Positions 31,322 through 41,455 are shown, counted from the first letter of the stretch. The stretch is 46,595 nucleotides of DNA from a bacterium (GCA_030666865.1 DAOUWZ010000007.1:1-46595); one strand, 5' to 3'. Made by a program: numbers and translations. Notes: a model not told the origin generated them from the sequence alone.

Positions 31322-33237
31322 GCGGCTTGAGCAATATCTGGCTCATACCGATAAGAATCGCTTACAACCTTGTCTGGTTTTTTAGCAGTCACTACTAATT
31401 CCTTAACTTCCAAATATTCCTTCCTCTCTTCATCTTTTGAAGTAATAAGATAAGTATCAAGATCTATACTCTCATAACCGACACTTTTTAATAAATTCCT
31501 TATCTCATCACGGCCTGGAAAAAATCTAGGTGTAGCATTTTCATTATAAACACAAGCCACTCCGGGTTCCAAACAAGTGTCATCTCTACTAACCCCTATT
31601 GGGTCATCAGGATGACGTTTAAGATTTTCATTAAGCGCGTATTTATATGCGCCGACTGTTCTGTCTGGTATTTCAATGTAAACCATACCGCCAGGCTCTA
31701 ACCGGTTAAATACTTGAACTAAAACATCACGTTGATTATCAATTGTTCCGGTCTCGCAAAATGTATGCCAAGTAAATGTCGCCATATCAAACTTTTTATC
31801 AGGCTGATCAATTAAAGTTTCTTCAAGTTCAAAAAAATTTCCATGCTTTATCTGATAGTTTTGTAAAACCTTACCTCGATCAAAATTTAAATCTTGCTCA
31901 GTAATTACATCATCTTGTATAAGTTTTTTAAGATGAAACCAGCTAAACCCCGGTTTATCTGTTTTATCAATTTCATTTTTTATTCTTTCTTTTATACTAT
32001 CTATCTCACTTTCTACTTGATCAATCCCCAATACTTCCATCCCTTTCATAGCCAATGGTATACCGACTCTACCTTCACCAGTTCCTAAATCTAAAACCGT
32101 TTCATAGTCATTTTCTTCTATCTTTTTAAATAAATGGGCGAGTGCTTGTCTGGTATCTGCTGTTTTTTCTTCTATTCTATTTAGCGTATCTTGATTGCTT
32201 AAATTTAGCTCGTACGGATTTTCTTGCATAGCAAAAGTTTCTAGCTCATAAGCTTGCAGGTTTGCCTCATCAAATTTTATATCAGGCTTATTATTACGCG
32301 TATAAACAAAATCTTTCAACAACATCATGAGCTCCTTTTGATCATCAGTGAGTGAACTAACTAAATCATAATTATTATATAAAGCTGTAATCTCCTTTTG
32401 TCCACCAATTTTTAGTAGTTCACCCTTAATAGTTTTTGAAGAAAAACCCACGCGAATTGGTTGATTATGAAAATATTCCTCTAAACGCTCTTTTGTTTTT
32501 ACTAATTTATCATCTACTACTTGTCCTTGAGCTAACTTTTCTTTAATTTGACCTCTTATTTCATTATAAACTTCTCTAAACTGCGTTTCTATCTGAGAAA
32601 GAATTGTATTATCAAGATACCGGCCAGAATTCTCTTGTTCAAATATTATCACATCAGGAATTGCTTCAGACTGATTAATAATTTCTGCTACATCATAAGA
32701 AAAATCTTCAGTAAAAGTAACATTACTGTCAATTTGACTAAATTGTTCCTGCGCTTTTTCCCTAAACTCTTCTGAACTTTGAACTTGTATATTAAGAGAT
32801 TGATTTTTTATTTTTTCTATATTCTTGCTATCAAATATATAAGTATCAATAAGTTTAATGCCATTATTTTTTAAATCTTCAAAACTATGCACTGTTGATA
32901 CAAACTCATGCAAATCTGAAACAGCGCTTTCAATTATACTGCCTAGCTCATTATAAGATGTTATTTTTTTATATTCACCATTAACATACAAAATTGTTTC
33001 TCCATGTACCTGTAATTCGTTAACGGCATCAAGGAAATTTTCTCCATACTGCTGTAAACTTTTTGAAACACTTTGATCAAAAAAATCAGGATTTTCAACT
33101 TCTGAAAGAATATCTTGCATCCTTTGAACAAACTGCTCGGTTAATTTATTATATTCTTTTTGTTCAGTAATCACTCTTTCTAATGTATATTCTTTTAATT
33201 CTTTTTTATCTAATTCATCTTGTTCTTTATATATCAA
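31318..33237 (-). CDS. Protein with C-terminal class I SAM methyltransferase domain; true N-terminus probably further upstream but frameshifted
   Basis: YETVLDLGTGEGRVGIPLAMKGMEVLGIDQV; coding-like sequence continues upstream to ATG 33392 if one 14-nt repeat unit is removed. Confidence 0.8.
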   Translation of the reverse strand: MIYKEQDELDKKELKEYTLERVITEQKEYNKLTEQFVQRMQDILSEVENPDFFDQSVSKSLQQYGENFLDAVNELQVHGETILYVNGEYKKITSYNELGSIIESAVSDLHEFVSTVHSFEDLKNNGIKLIDTYIFDSKNIEKIKNQSLNIQVQSSEEFREKAQEQFSQIDSNVTFTEDFSYDVAEIINQSEAIPDVIIFEQENSGRYLDNTILSQIETQFREVYNEIRGQIKEKLAQGQVVDDKLVKTKERLEEYFHNQPIRVGFSSKTIKGELLKIGGQKEITALYNNYDLVSSLTDDQKELMMLLKDFVYTRNNKPDIKFDEANLQAYELETFAMQENPYELNLSNQDTLNRIEEKTADTRQALAHLFKKIEENDYETVLDLGTGEGRVGIPLAMKGMEVLGIDQVESEIDSIKERIKNEIDKTDKPGFSWFHLKKLIQDDVITEQDLNFDRGKVLQNYQIKHGNFFELEETLIDQPDKKFDMATFTWHTFCETGTIDNQRDVLVQVFNRLEPGGMVYIEIPDRTVGAYKYALNENLKRHPDDPIGVSRDDTCLEPGVACVYNENATPRFFPGRDEIRNLLKSVGYESIDLDTYLITSKDEERKEYLEVKELVVTAKKPDKVVSDSYRYEPDIAQAA

Positions 33238-33340
33238 TTCTCCTTTATCTGTTACCTCACTAGCTGAAATTTCACTTCTTTTTGGAATTTCAAAACCATC
33301 CTGACCTTTATCAAAATCTGGAGTTTGGACTGGAATATCA

Positions 33341-33368
33341 TTTTTTATTACTTCTTTTTTATTACTTC
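33341..33368. repeat. 14-bp perfect tandem duplication
   Basis: TTTTTTATTACTTC x2. Confidence 0.95.
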
Positions 33369-33529
33369 TTCTGGAATAATTGATTCATTCATAAAAATAT
33401 TCAATAGGTTATTATACACCTAATTACAGAAAAAATCAACCCTGAGCGGGGTATAAATACCTACTTTATTATAACAAAAAACCCTCACCTAGGGCGAGAG
33501 CTTTCTGTTTTATAATCAAATGATCAAAA

Positions 33530-33850
33530 TTAAAGTTGTAAATCGTCAACTGCGCTAGGAGCAGCTTCTTCAGTGACGGGAGTTTCTTTTCGCGGTCTTC
33601 GAGAACCTTCTGGTTCATCAATTTTTAAGTTAACACGAGCATTATTTCTTGCGCCAACAACGCGTAGCAAGGTTCTAATAGCTCTGACGGTCTGACCACT
33701 TCGACCGATTACCTGACCCATGTCTTCTGAGTTGATAAAAAGAGTGATAAGTACACCCATTTCATCAATTTTGCGTTCAGTTTTAACATCATCTGGATGA
33801 TCAACTAACGCTTTTACAGTTTGTTCAACAAACCCTTGATCTTGTTCCAT
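33530..33850 (-). CDS. khpA: KH-domain RNA-binding protein (KhpA/YlqC-like)
   Basis: VKALVDHPDDVKTERKIDEMGVLITLFINSEDMGQVIGRSGQTVRAIRTLLR. Confidence 0.88.
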   Translation of the reverse strand: MEQDQGFVEQTVKALVDHPDDVKTERKIDEMGVLITLFINSEDMGQVIGRSGQTVRAIRTLLRVVGARNNARVNLKIDEPEGSRRPRKETPVTEEAAPSAVDDLQL

Positions 33851-34010
33851 TGTTTTCTTGATTAATTCTTAGAAACAATTAGCTCTTTCAAAACAATTAG
33901 CTCTGGCAGTCCTATAACTTACCCGACCTGAAATGTTTAAAAAGTACGTAAATGTATAATATCACAAACATCCTATTTGTCAATAAGACATCATTAGATG
34001 TATAATAGTA

Positions 34011-34189
34011 TGAGATGGTTATAAAATTATTTTGTAGCGAAATTTAATTCATTTCATACGAGACAAGGAAGACAAACAAAAATATTTGAAGCGTAGCAGT
34101 AGCTACGGTGAAAGTATTTTTGTGCTAGTCTAACAAAATCGCAGTTGGAATGAATAAATTGTAGTCAGAATAATTTTGTAACTATCTCA
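34011..34189 (+). repeat. Foldback/dispersed element copy 2 (about 179 bp)
   Basis: Core nearly identical to 2197-2378; ends GAGATGGTTATAAA/TTTGTAACTATCTC. Confidence 0.85.
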
Positions 34190-34201
34190 ATATTAAAAAA
34201 C

Positions 34202-35371
34202 ATGGAGGAAAAAAATAAAAATTTATCAGCCACCAGTGTCCTAAATAATTACCTGCTAGAAGCGGTCCGATCAAGAGCGTCAGATATTCATTTTGAAGCT
34301 GACAATAACTTTTTACGCGTTCGTATGCGTATTGATGGCAGGTTAAAAGAAATTGGTAAAGAGAGTATGGAAACCCATTCGCAAGTCGTAGCTAGAATCA
34401 AAGTACTTGGTGAAGTTGATATGGGTGAAAAAAAACATAATATTGACGGACGTTTTCCAATAAAAATTTCAGGTGAGAATCTTGATATTAGATTCTCAGT
34501 CTTTCCAACTATTCATGGCGAGTGCGTCGTCCTTCGTATCCTGCACACTTCCAATATAGAATTAGGCCTAGAACCCTTGGGTATGAATAAAACCCAATTG
34601 AAAAATTTTATTGAGATGATTCACAAACCATACGGCTTATTACTGGTAACAGGTCCCAATGGCTCTGGCAAAACAACTACGCTGTACTCTGCGTTAAACT
34701 CAATAAACTCAATAGAAAAATCAATAACAACCCTGGAAGATCCAGTTGAATATCATTTGCCGCTCCTCAGGCAAACCCAAATTGACAAAGACAGGGACAT
34801 AACTTTCGCTACTGGCTTAAGAGCATTGCTCCGGCAAGACCCTGATGTAATCATGGTGGGTGAAATTCGTGATCTAGAAACTGCAAAAATTGCGGTTCAA
34901 TCTTCTATCACTGGGCATCTGGTCTTTTCCACCCTACACACCAATAATAGCATTGGCGCGATGATCCGCCTTTTAAATATGGGAGTTGAATCATTTTTGG
35001 TTGCCTATGCAACTCTTGGGGTGGTAGCGCAAAGGCTGGTAAAAAAAATATGTAGCGAATGCAAAGAAGCTTACATGCCGCCACCTGAATTGCTTAAAAC
35101 TTTGGACATAGATAAACCGGTTGAATTTTATCGCGGTCGCGGTTGCGCCGCTTGCGATTTTACTGGCTACCGAGGACGAATTGCTATTTTTGAACTATTT
35201 ATCATGACAGACGAAATCAGAAAATTATTATTGAAAAATGTTAGCTTTGAAGAAATATTTGAAGTTGCTCGAAATCAAGGCATGAAAACACTGCGCGAAC
35301 ACGGTATAGAAAAAATAATTGAAGGTATAACCACCCCTGAAGAAGTAATACTCATTACTGAAAGAAGGTAG
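34202..35371 (+). CDS. Second GspE/PilB-family ATPase, lacking the N-terminal domain
   Basis: GPNGSGKTTTLYSAL, LRQDPDVIMVGEIRDLETAKIAVQSSITGHLVFSTLHTNN, CSEC..CAAC. Confidence 0.9.
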   Translation: MEEKNKNLSATSVLNNYLLEAVRSRASDIHFEADNNFLRVRMRIDGRLKEIGKESMETHSQVVARIKVLGEVDMGEKKHNIDGRFPIKISGENLDIRFSVFPTIHGECVVLRILHTSNIELGLEPLGMNKTQLKNFIEMIHKPYGLLLVTGPNGSGKTTTLYSALNSINSIEKSITTLEDPVEYHLPLLRQTQIDKDRDITFATGLRALLRQDPDVIMVGEIRDLETAKIAVQSSITGHLVFSTLHTNNSIGAMIRLLNMGVESFLVAYATLGVVAQRLVKKICSECKEAYMPPPELLKTLDIDKPVEFYRGRGCAACDFTGYRGRIAIFELFIMTDEIRKLLLKNVSFEEIFEVARNQGMKTLREHGIEKIIEGITTPEEVILITERR

Positions 35372-35399
35372 TCTATAATCTATATTTATACAATAACAA

Positions 35400-35428
35400 G
35401 TAGGGACAGAGCATTGCTCTGTCCCTAC
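35400..35428. repeat. Palindrome between convergent genes
   Basis: GTAGGGACAGAGCA-T-TGCTCTGTCCCTAC. Confidence 0.9.
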
Positions 35429-35448
35429 ATATTTAAATAAACTTAATT

Positions 35449-35859
35449 TTATTTTTTTTCTTCTTTCTTCGGCTCTGCTTTGGCATCTACAACTTCTTTT
35501 TTTTCAACTTCTACTTCTTTATCACTTTCTGTTGGAGCTGACTTTTCTTCCTTACCTTCTTCTTTCTTTTCAGAATCTTTCTTTCTAACTTGTAATCCGT
35601 GCGGCCTGGTCTTATCTCCAGTTATTACTTTTTGATCAATAAGTAAATTTTTTACAGTATCAGACATTTGCGCGCCTTGTGAAATCCAATATTCAATTCG
35701 GTCAACTTTTAAATCAACTTTCACTGGATTACTGCGAGGATTATAATACCCCAAATATTCCAAAACATCACCCCAAGGATCTTTAGTTTTTTCATTAATA
35801 ATCAAACGATATTCCGCTTGTTTTTTCTTACCTACTCTAGATAAACGAATAGTTAACAT
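35449..35859 (-). CDS. rpsP: 30S ribosomal protein S16 with long charged C-terminal tail
   Basis: MLTIRLSRVGKKKQAEYRLIINEKTKDPWGDVLEYLGYYNPR. Confidence 0.96.
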   Translation of the reverse strand: MLTIRLSRVGKKKQAEYRLIINEKTKDPWGDVLEYLGYYNPRSNPVKVDLKVDRIEYWISQGAQMSDTVKNLLIDQKVITGDKTRPHGLQVRKKDSEKKEEGKEEKSAPTESDKEVEVEKKEVVDAKAEPKKEEKK

Positions 35860-36071
35860 AACTTTATAAATAATAGTTAATCGTGTTGAGCATGTGTGAC
35901 GATTAATATAGAATTAATAATACTAAATTTTAAATTAATGTCAAGCTTTATTAGGTTTTAGATAATACATGCCTGCCGGCAGGCAGGTAGGCAGGGGTTG
36001 TGGGTTTTAAAAATTTAATAATTGGGGATTAATTTTCTGCAACCTAATCACTAAAACCTACCAACTAACAA

Positions 36072-38738
36072 CTAATATCGATTTGCATATTCTTGAGCTT
36101 CTTCGAATTTAACTGACAATAAATTAGACACACCGTCATTACCCATAGTTATACCGTATAAAATATCAGCTTTTTCCATAGTAGCTCGATTATGAGTGAT
36201 CACAATAAACTGAGTTTGCTTTGATAGTTCAGAAATAATTTCAGCAAATCGAATTGAATTAGCCTCATCAAGCGCAGCGTCAACTTCATCTAAAACAACA
36301 AATGGCGACGGATTATTGGCAATCATTGCACAAATCAAAGCAATAGAAGTCAAAGCCCTCTCACCTCCCGATAACATGCCTATGCCCTTCATTTTTTTAC
36401 CTGGGGGCGTAGCTTTAATTTCTATACCTTGAATAACTTTTTTATATTTATAAAATTTTATCAATTCATCTTCATCCTCATTTTCAATAATATCAACACC
36501 TTCACTTTCACTTTCTTCATCAAATTCTTTTTCCTTTAGTTTATTATTTTCTTCACTCTTAATTAAAACCAATTCTGCTCGACCACCACTAAATAACATA
36601 CGAAAATATCTATTAAATAATTCATTTATCTGAATAAAATTTTCAGTAAACTGCCTAGTAATTATTTCATCAAGCTCTTCAATAGTCGTCTTCAATTTTT
36701 CCATTGACTCAGTTAGATCGCCAACTTGATTGGTTAAAAAATCATGTTTTTCTTTAACCTCCTTATACTCATCAATTGCTTCCGGTTCAATTCCGCCAAT
36801 CAATTCTTTTTTCTTTTTTAGATTCTCAATTTGTTCCAATATGCTAAAATTTTCTAAATCCTCATCAATAGTTGGCGAAATTTTTTGCCACTCATCAATA
36901 AGATTAGCAATAAATAAATCTAATTCCCGATGAACCTCTATTGATAAATCTTCTTGTTTGGTATCAAATCTAGCTAATTCAATGTTAATATTATTTATTT
37001 TATTATTCTCGTTATTGATTTTTTCTTGGACTTCCTGAATTTGAGTCTGTAATAACAACAGCTTATTCTTTTTTTCTTGCTCAACTTGATTAAATTGCTG
37101 CAGAGCCTTATTGGCGCCTTGCAGCCTTTCATCAACTTTAGATATTTTATCTTGCAAATCACTGGTCTTTTTTTGCAAATCTTCTGACAAATAATCTTGA
37201 CTTTCTTTAATTAGACTGTCTAATTCTCTTTTTTCATTATCTAAAAGATCTATATTTTCTTTATTTGATAATATTTTTACTTCTAAAACATTTATTTTAA
37301 ACTCAATATCTCTAATCTCATTTACCAAATTGTCCTTGCCGGCTAATAAATCAGCCAGCTGCCGTTTCAATTCTTCATGCTTTCGTTCTGTTTCAGTTTT
37401 ATTATTGTCTGGTATATTGCTTATAATATTATTCAAAGAATCTCTAACATCATCAATCAACGGAATAAGCCTGTCAATCTCTTCTTTACTCTCAGTCTTG
37501 ATAAAATCCTGTATCAATCGTTTTAATTTTTCCGAAGCTGATTCCAATGAAAATTTAACTTCGGAAAAACTTAAATTACCATTATTGTCATAATGAATAC
37601 TGCTAATTTTTTCTTCAATTTTGTTGAATCTATCAATGATATTATCCTGACTATCTTGTTTAACTGATAAATTTTTTTGCAATAAATTCAAATCATTTTT
37701 CAAAACGCTTAATACCTTGTTATTTTTTGATAATAAGTCACTAACATCGCGTTGACGCTTGATTGTCCAAACCAAATCCCTACCGCCTGATTTCTCAATC
37801 TGTAAATCCTGCTTTCCTTCCAAAACAGCCAATTCCCTCAGTAATCCTTGTTTGATCTTTTGAATATTCTCATACTCTGCCTGTAATTCATTAAACTTAT
37901 CTTCTCTTGAATCTTGACTGCCCAATTTTTTCATTTCATTGTTCAGTTCTAATTGATTGGATCCAAAATCTTCCATATTCTTCTGTAATTCCAGCTTTTC
38001 TTCTTTTAATTTTTGTTGAGCGCCAGAATACTCGCTCCAAAGACCATAATAATAATAATGCTGCAGAGCTTTCAATTTTATTTCTACCTCTTCTTTTTGT
38101 TGCAATCTTTTAACTTGCCTGGTCAAAGATCTTAAATGCGGACTAATCTCATTCAACATCAACTTACCTTGAGACATATTATCCCAGGTTCTTTCCAATT
38201 TATGCAGAGCTTGATCTCTTTTTATTTGATATTGTTTCACGCCAGTTGCCTCATCAAAAAAATCTTTTCTTTCCGCCGGAGTAGCGACCAATACAGAATC
38301 AACCTGCCCTTGTCCAATTACAGAATAAGTACGATAACCAATATTTGCTTTAGCTAATAATAAACTGATGTCTAATAATCTAGTTTTATTATTATTCAAC
38401 AAATATTCTCCTTCGCCTGAACGATAAAATCTTCTGGTCAAAACCAATTCCGAATAATCTATAAGCGCTTTATTATCTTCATTATTTAAAAATAAAGAAG
38501 CTTCAGCTAATCCTAATCTGGATTTTTTATCTGAACCTGCAAAAATTACATCTTCTGATTTTTTTCCACGAATAGACTTCATTGACTGTTCACCCAAAAC
38601 CCACCTAACTGCATCAGCTACGTTTGATTTGCCGCTGCCATTCGGTCCGACGATAGCTGTTATCCCTGAACCAAATTTAAGCTCGGTATTTTCAGCAAAA
38701 GACTTAAAACCGTTAATTTGTAGTTTTTCTAAAAACAT
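36072..38738 (-). CDS. smc: SMC chromosome segregation-type ATPase, short
   Basis: FLEKLQINGFKSFAENTELKF..GPNGSGKSNVADAVRWVLGEQ; LSGGERALTSIALI; FVVLDEVDAALDEAN; coiled coil between. Confidence 0.93.
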   Translation of the reverse strand: MFLEKLQINGFKSFAENTELKFGSGITAIVGPNGSGKSNVADAVRWVLGEQSMKSIRGKKSEDVIFAGSDKKSRLGLAEASLFLNNEDNKALIDYSELVLTRRFYRSGEGEYLLNNNKTRLLDISLLLAKANIGYRTYSVIGQGQVDSVLVATPAERKDFFDEATGVKQYQIKRDQALHKLERTWDNMSQGKLMLNEISPHLRSLTRQVKRLQQKEEVEIKLKALQHYYYYGLWSEYSGAQQKLKEEKLELQKNMEDFGSNQLELNNEMKKLGSQDSREDKFNELQAEYENIQKIKQGLLRELAVLEGKQDLQIEKSGGRDLVWTIKRQRDVSDLLSKNNKVLSVLKNDLNLLQKNLSVKQDSQDNIIDRFNKIEEKISSIHYDNNGNLSFSEVKFSLESASEKLKRLIQDFIKTESKEEIDRLIPLIDDVRDSLNNIISNIPDNNKTETERKHEELKRQLADLLAGKDNLVNEIRDIEFKINVLEVKILSNKENIDLLDNEKRELDSLIKESQDYLSEDLQKKTSDLQDKISKVDERLQGANKALQQFNQVEQEKKNKLLLLQTQIQEVQEKINNENNKINNINIELARFDTKQEDLSIEVHRELDLFIANLIDEWQKISPTIDEDLENFSILEQIENLKKKKELIGGIEPEAIDEYKEVKEKHDFLTNQVGDLTESMEKLKTTIEELDEIITRQFTENFIQINELFNRYFRMLFSGGRAELVLIKSEENNKLKEKEFDEESESEGVDIIENEDEDELIKFYKYKKVIQGIEIKATPPGKKMKGIGMLSGGERALTSIALICAMIANNPSPFVVLDEVDAALDEANSIRFAEIISELSKQTQFIVITHNRATMEKADILYGITMGNDGVSNLLSVKFEEAQEYANRY

Positions 38739-38796
38739 GAAAATAAATTTTAAATTAACTAAAACCTAACACCCCCTGCCGGCAGGCAGGTATCAC

Positions 38797-39285
38797 CTAA
38801 ACGATTTGCCAAATAAACACGCCAATCATAATAACACCAATAATAATTTTAATAAAACTGCCGGCTAACAATCCAACAACACTGCCCATAGTAGCTTTCA
38901 TAGCTAAGGGATGAGGTTTTCCGTCAATTAACTCGCCAATAAACGCTCCGATTAGCGGACCAAAAACTAAACCAAAAAAATTAAATATCACCACACCAAG
39001 CAATCCTCCTAAAATCGCTCCCCAAACACCTGACCGGGAAGCACCATATTTTTTTGCCCCAATACCAACGGCAAAAAAATCTATCCCTAAACTAATAAAT
39101 ACAACCGCTGCCATAATAATCGTAGATAATATAGTAACTTCTTGCCAAGATGTAACAAAACCATAAACCGCATAACTGACGAAAATCAACGACAAACCGG
39201 GTAAAAATGGAAATACTACTCCCAGCAAACCTATTATCATTACTATTAATACTATGATTAGTAAAATAATCTCCATATTTACCAA
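38797..39285 (-). CDS. DUF456-like membrane protein
   Basis: Gly-rich TM segments, GVVFPFLPGLSLIFVSYAVYGF, FGLVFGPLIGAFIGELI. Confidence 0.75.
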   Translation of the reverse strand: MVNMEIILLIIVLIVMIIGLLGVVFPFLPGLSLIFVSYAVYGFVTSWQEVTILSTIIMAAVVFISLGIDFFAVGIGAKKYGASRSGVWGAILGGLLGVVIFNFFGLVFGPLIGAFIGELIDGKPHPLAMKATMGSVVGLLAGSFIKIIIGVIMIGVFIWQIV

Positions 39286-39971
39286 GATTTAATTTCTAAA
39301 GCCTCAGCCGCTGCCTTAACTTGAGCCTCTTGCTTGCTGCTGCCTTTACCTTCAGCAATTTTATTATTCCCCAAATACACACCTATTTTAAAAGTTTTAT
39401 TATGATCTGGACCGCTCTCTGACAAAACTTTATAAACAGGTGTTACTCCTTCTTTTTCTTGAGCTCTTTCTTGAAAATATGTCTTTGGGTCTATATACAA
39501 TTTATTATCTAAAATGTATGATAATTTATTTAAAACATGCTTATTAATAAACTTTTCTGTCGTTTTGTAGCCTTTATCCAAATATATAGACCCTATCAAA
39601 GCTTCCAAAGCATTAGCCAGAATATAATTTCTAGCTTTCAAATTTTTGTCTTTAGCCTCTCCTTTTGATAAATATAAATATTTACCTAAAGCTAAATTGT
39701 TAGCCACATCCGCACAACTAACACCGCTTACCAGGCTAGCGCGCCAATTTGTCAGCTCCCCTTCCGGACTATCATAATTGTGATACAAATAATCAGTTAC
39801 CACCAATTCTAAAACAGCATCGCCTAAAAATTCTAGACGTTCATTGTTTGGCAAACCAAATTTTGGATGCTCATTTAAATATGATCGATGTACCAATGCT
39901 TGTTTTAATAAATCTTTATTGGCAAAGTTTACACCTATTGTTTTTTCCAACTTGCTCAAATCTTTTTCCAT
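39279..39971 (-). CDS. rnc: Ribonuclease III
   Basis: NNERLEFLGDAVLELVVTDYLY, ANALEALIGSIYLDKG, C-terminal dsRBD GKGSSKQEAQVKAAAEAL. Confidence 0.97.
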   Translation of the reverse strand: MEKDLSKLEKTIGVNFANKDLLKQALVHRSYLNEHPKFGLPNNERLEFLGDAVLELVVTDYLYHNYDSPEGELTNWRASLVSGVSCADVANNLALGKYLYLSKGEAKDKNLKARNYILANALEALIGSIYLDKGYKTTEKFINKHVLNKLSYILDNKLYIDPKTYFQERAQEKEGVTPVYKVLSESGPDHNKTFKIGVYLGNNKIAEGKGSSKQEAQVKAAAEALEIKSW

Positions 39972-40223
39972 GAGATATCTCCTTTGTCAGACACATTCAT
40001 TAATATTTTTGATCCAAGAGGATATTCGATAAATCCATTTTGACTGCTTGCTTGCAATGCTAAGGCACAGGCGTTGCAGGCGGGCAATTCCCAAATCTTG
40101 ACACAACTTTTGAAAAATTCTACTCAAAATTTGAAAACTTCGCTACAAAAACGACTTACCGAACACTCTCTAAACAAAATAATTAGTGAATAGGAACGAC
40201 TTAATAATAAAACGTACTTTACT

Positions 40224-41093
40224 TTATTTTATTTTGCTTTTAGCTTTTTGCCAAATTTCTCTTGCTTGATCATAACTCAAGACACCTTCCACTTCATCAA
40301 ATTCATACCACCTAGCATCTTTCATTTCACCAACATTCTGAGCTGGAGTAATTTTTTCATCCAAAGCCTCAATCAAATACATAAAAACGGTTTTGGGATA
40401 AGGTTTATTATTTGGCTCTCTAACTGTAAGATCCAATTCACCAATCTTTTCACCAACTTTCAAATCTTTTAATCCAAGTTCTTCACCAATTTCTCTTTTA
40501 ACAGCGTTTTCCGGCTCCTCATCTTTTTCTATATGTCCTTTAGAAAAAGTCCATCTATTATGACCATCTAAAATAAGAGCTATTTTGATACCATTAGGAA
40601 ATTTCCGCCAAACTACTCCACCAGCTGAAAACTGCCTATCTCCAAGTGATGGTGTGTCCATTCCCTGTTTTTCTCCTTTCTCTTCCATTTTTTTATAAAT
40701 GGAACCAAGCACCCCATTGATAAATTTGCCTGACGAATCACCGCCAAACGTTTTTGCCAATTCAATGGATTCGTTTATGGCTACTTTTGGAGGAATATCA
40801 CGGGTATATTTCAATTCATATATACCAAGTCTTAAAACATTTCTGTCTATCACCGTAATCTGTTCAATTGGCCATTCTGGCGCATATTTAACAATTAAAC
40901 TATCAATTTCAGGTATCTTTTCCACTACACCGTTAAGTAGACCTTCAGCAAAACCCTGATCGTCAAAATCAGGAGCAAATTCAACAAAATTATAACCAAG
41001 CATGCCAGCCAATTTATCTTTAGGCATGTTGTTAAAATCCCATTCAAACAATGTTTGTAATGCTAAAGTACGCGCTAAATGACGATTTGACAT
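40224..41093 (-). CDS. NusB fused to a Nudix hydrolase domain
   Basis: N-terminal NusB (RHLARTLALQTLFEWDF...AINESIELAKTFGGDSSGKFINGVLGSIYK) followed by Nudix box (GHIEKDEEPENAVKREIGEELGL). Confidence 0.9.
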   Translation of the reverse strand: MSNRHLARTLALQTLFEWDFNNMPKDKLAGMLGYNFVEFAPDFDDQGFAEGLLNGVVEKIPEIDSLIVKYAPEWPIEQITVIDRNVLRLGIYELKYTRDIPPKVAINESIELAKTFGGDSSGKFINGVLGSIYKKMEEKGEKQGMDTPSLGDRQFSAGGVVWRKFPNGIKIALILDGHNRWTFSKGHIEKDEEPENAVKREIGEELGLKDLKVGEKIGELDLTVREPNNKPYPKTVFMYLIEALDEKITPAQNVGEMKDARWYEFDEVEGVLSYDQAREIWQKAKSKIK

Positions 41094-41108
41094 AATTAAA
41101 AATTATAA

Positions 41109-41315
41109 CTATTTATTTTCTTTTTTAGCATTAAGCTTTGTCTTAATATCAAGTACTTGCTTGCCTTTATAATAACCACAGAACTCACACGCTCGATGCG
41201 ACATAATCGGCTTTTTACATTGCGGACAATCTGATGTAGTTATTTTATCAAGTCCATGCTGAGATCTTCGTCTGCGACTTCTGCCACTAGTCTGTCTTTG
41301 CTTTGGTACACTCAT
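41109..41315 (-). CDS. rpmF: 50S ribosomal protein L32
   Basis: MSVPKQRQTSGRSRRRRSQHGL..CPQCKKPIMSHRACEFCGYYKGKQVL. Confidence 0.95.
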   Translation of the reverse strand: MSVPKQRQTSGRSRRRRSQHGLDKITTSDCPQCKKPIMSHRACEFCGYYKGKQVLDIKTKLNAKKENK

Positions 41316-41400
41316 AAATAAAAATTTAATTAGTTAATCTGTAAAAATAAAGTGAACTTCTTATAATCTACCAGTTTTTTTACTGTTTGTCAAAAGGAAT

Positions 41401-41441
41401 ATATTAATAAAGACAGGCTATTAACCTGTCTTTATTAATAT
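41401..41441. terminator. Hairpin with 17-bp arms
   Basis: ATATTAATAAAGACAGG-CTATTAA-CCTGTCTTTATTAATAT. Confidence 0.7.
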
Positions 41442-41455
41442 ATTACGATTTATAC

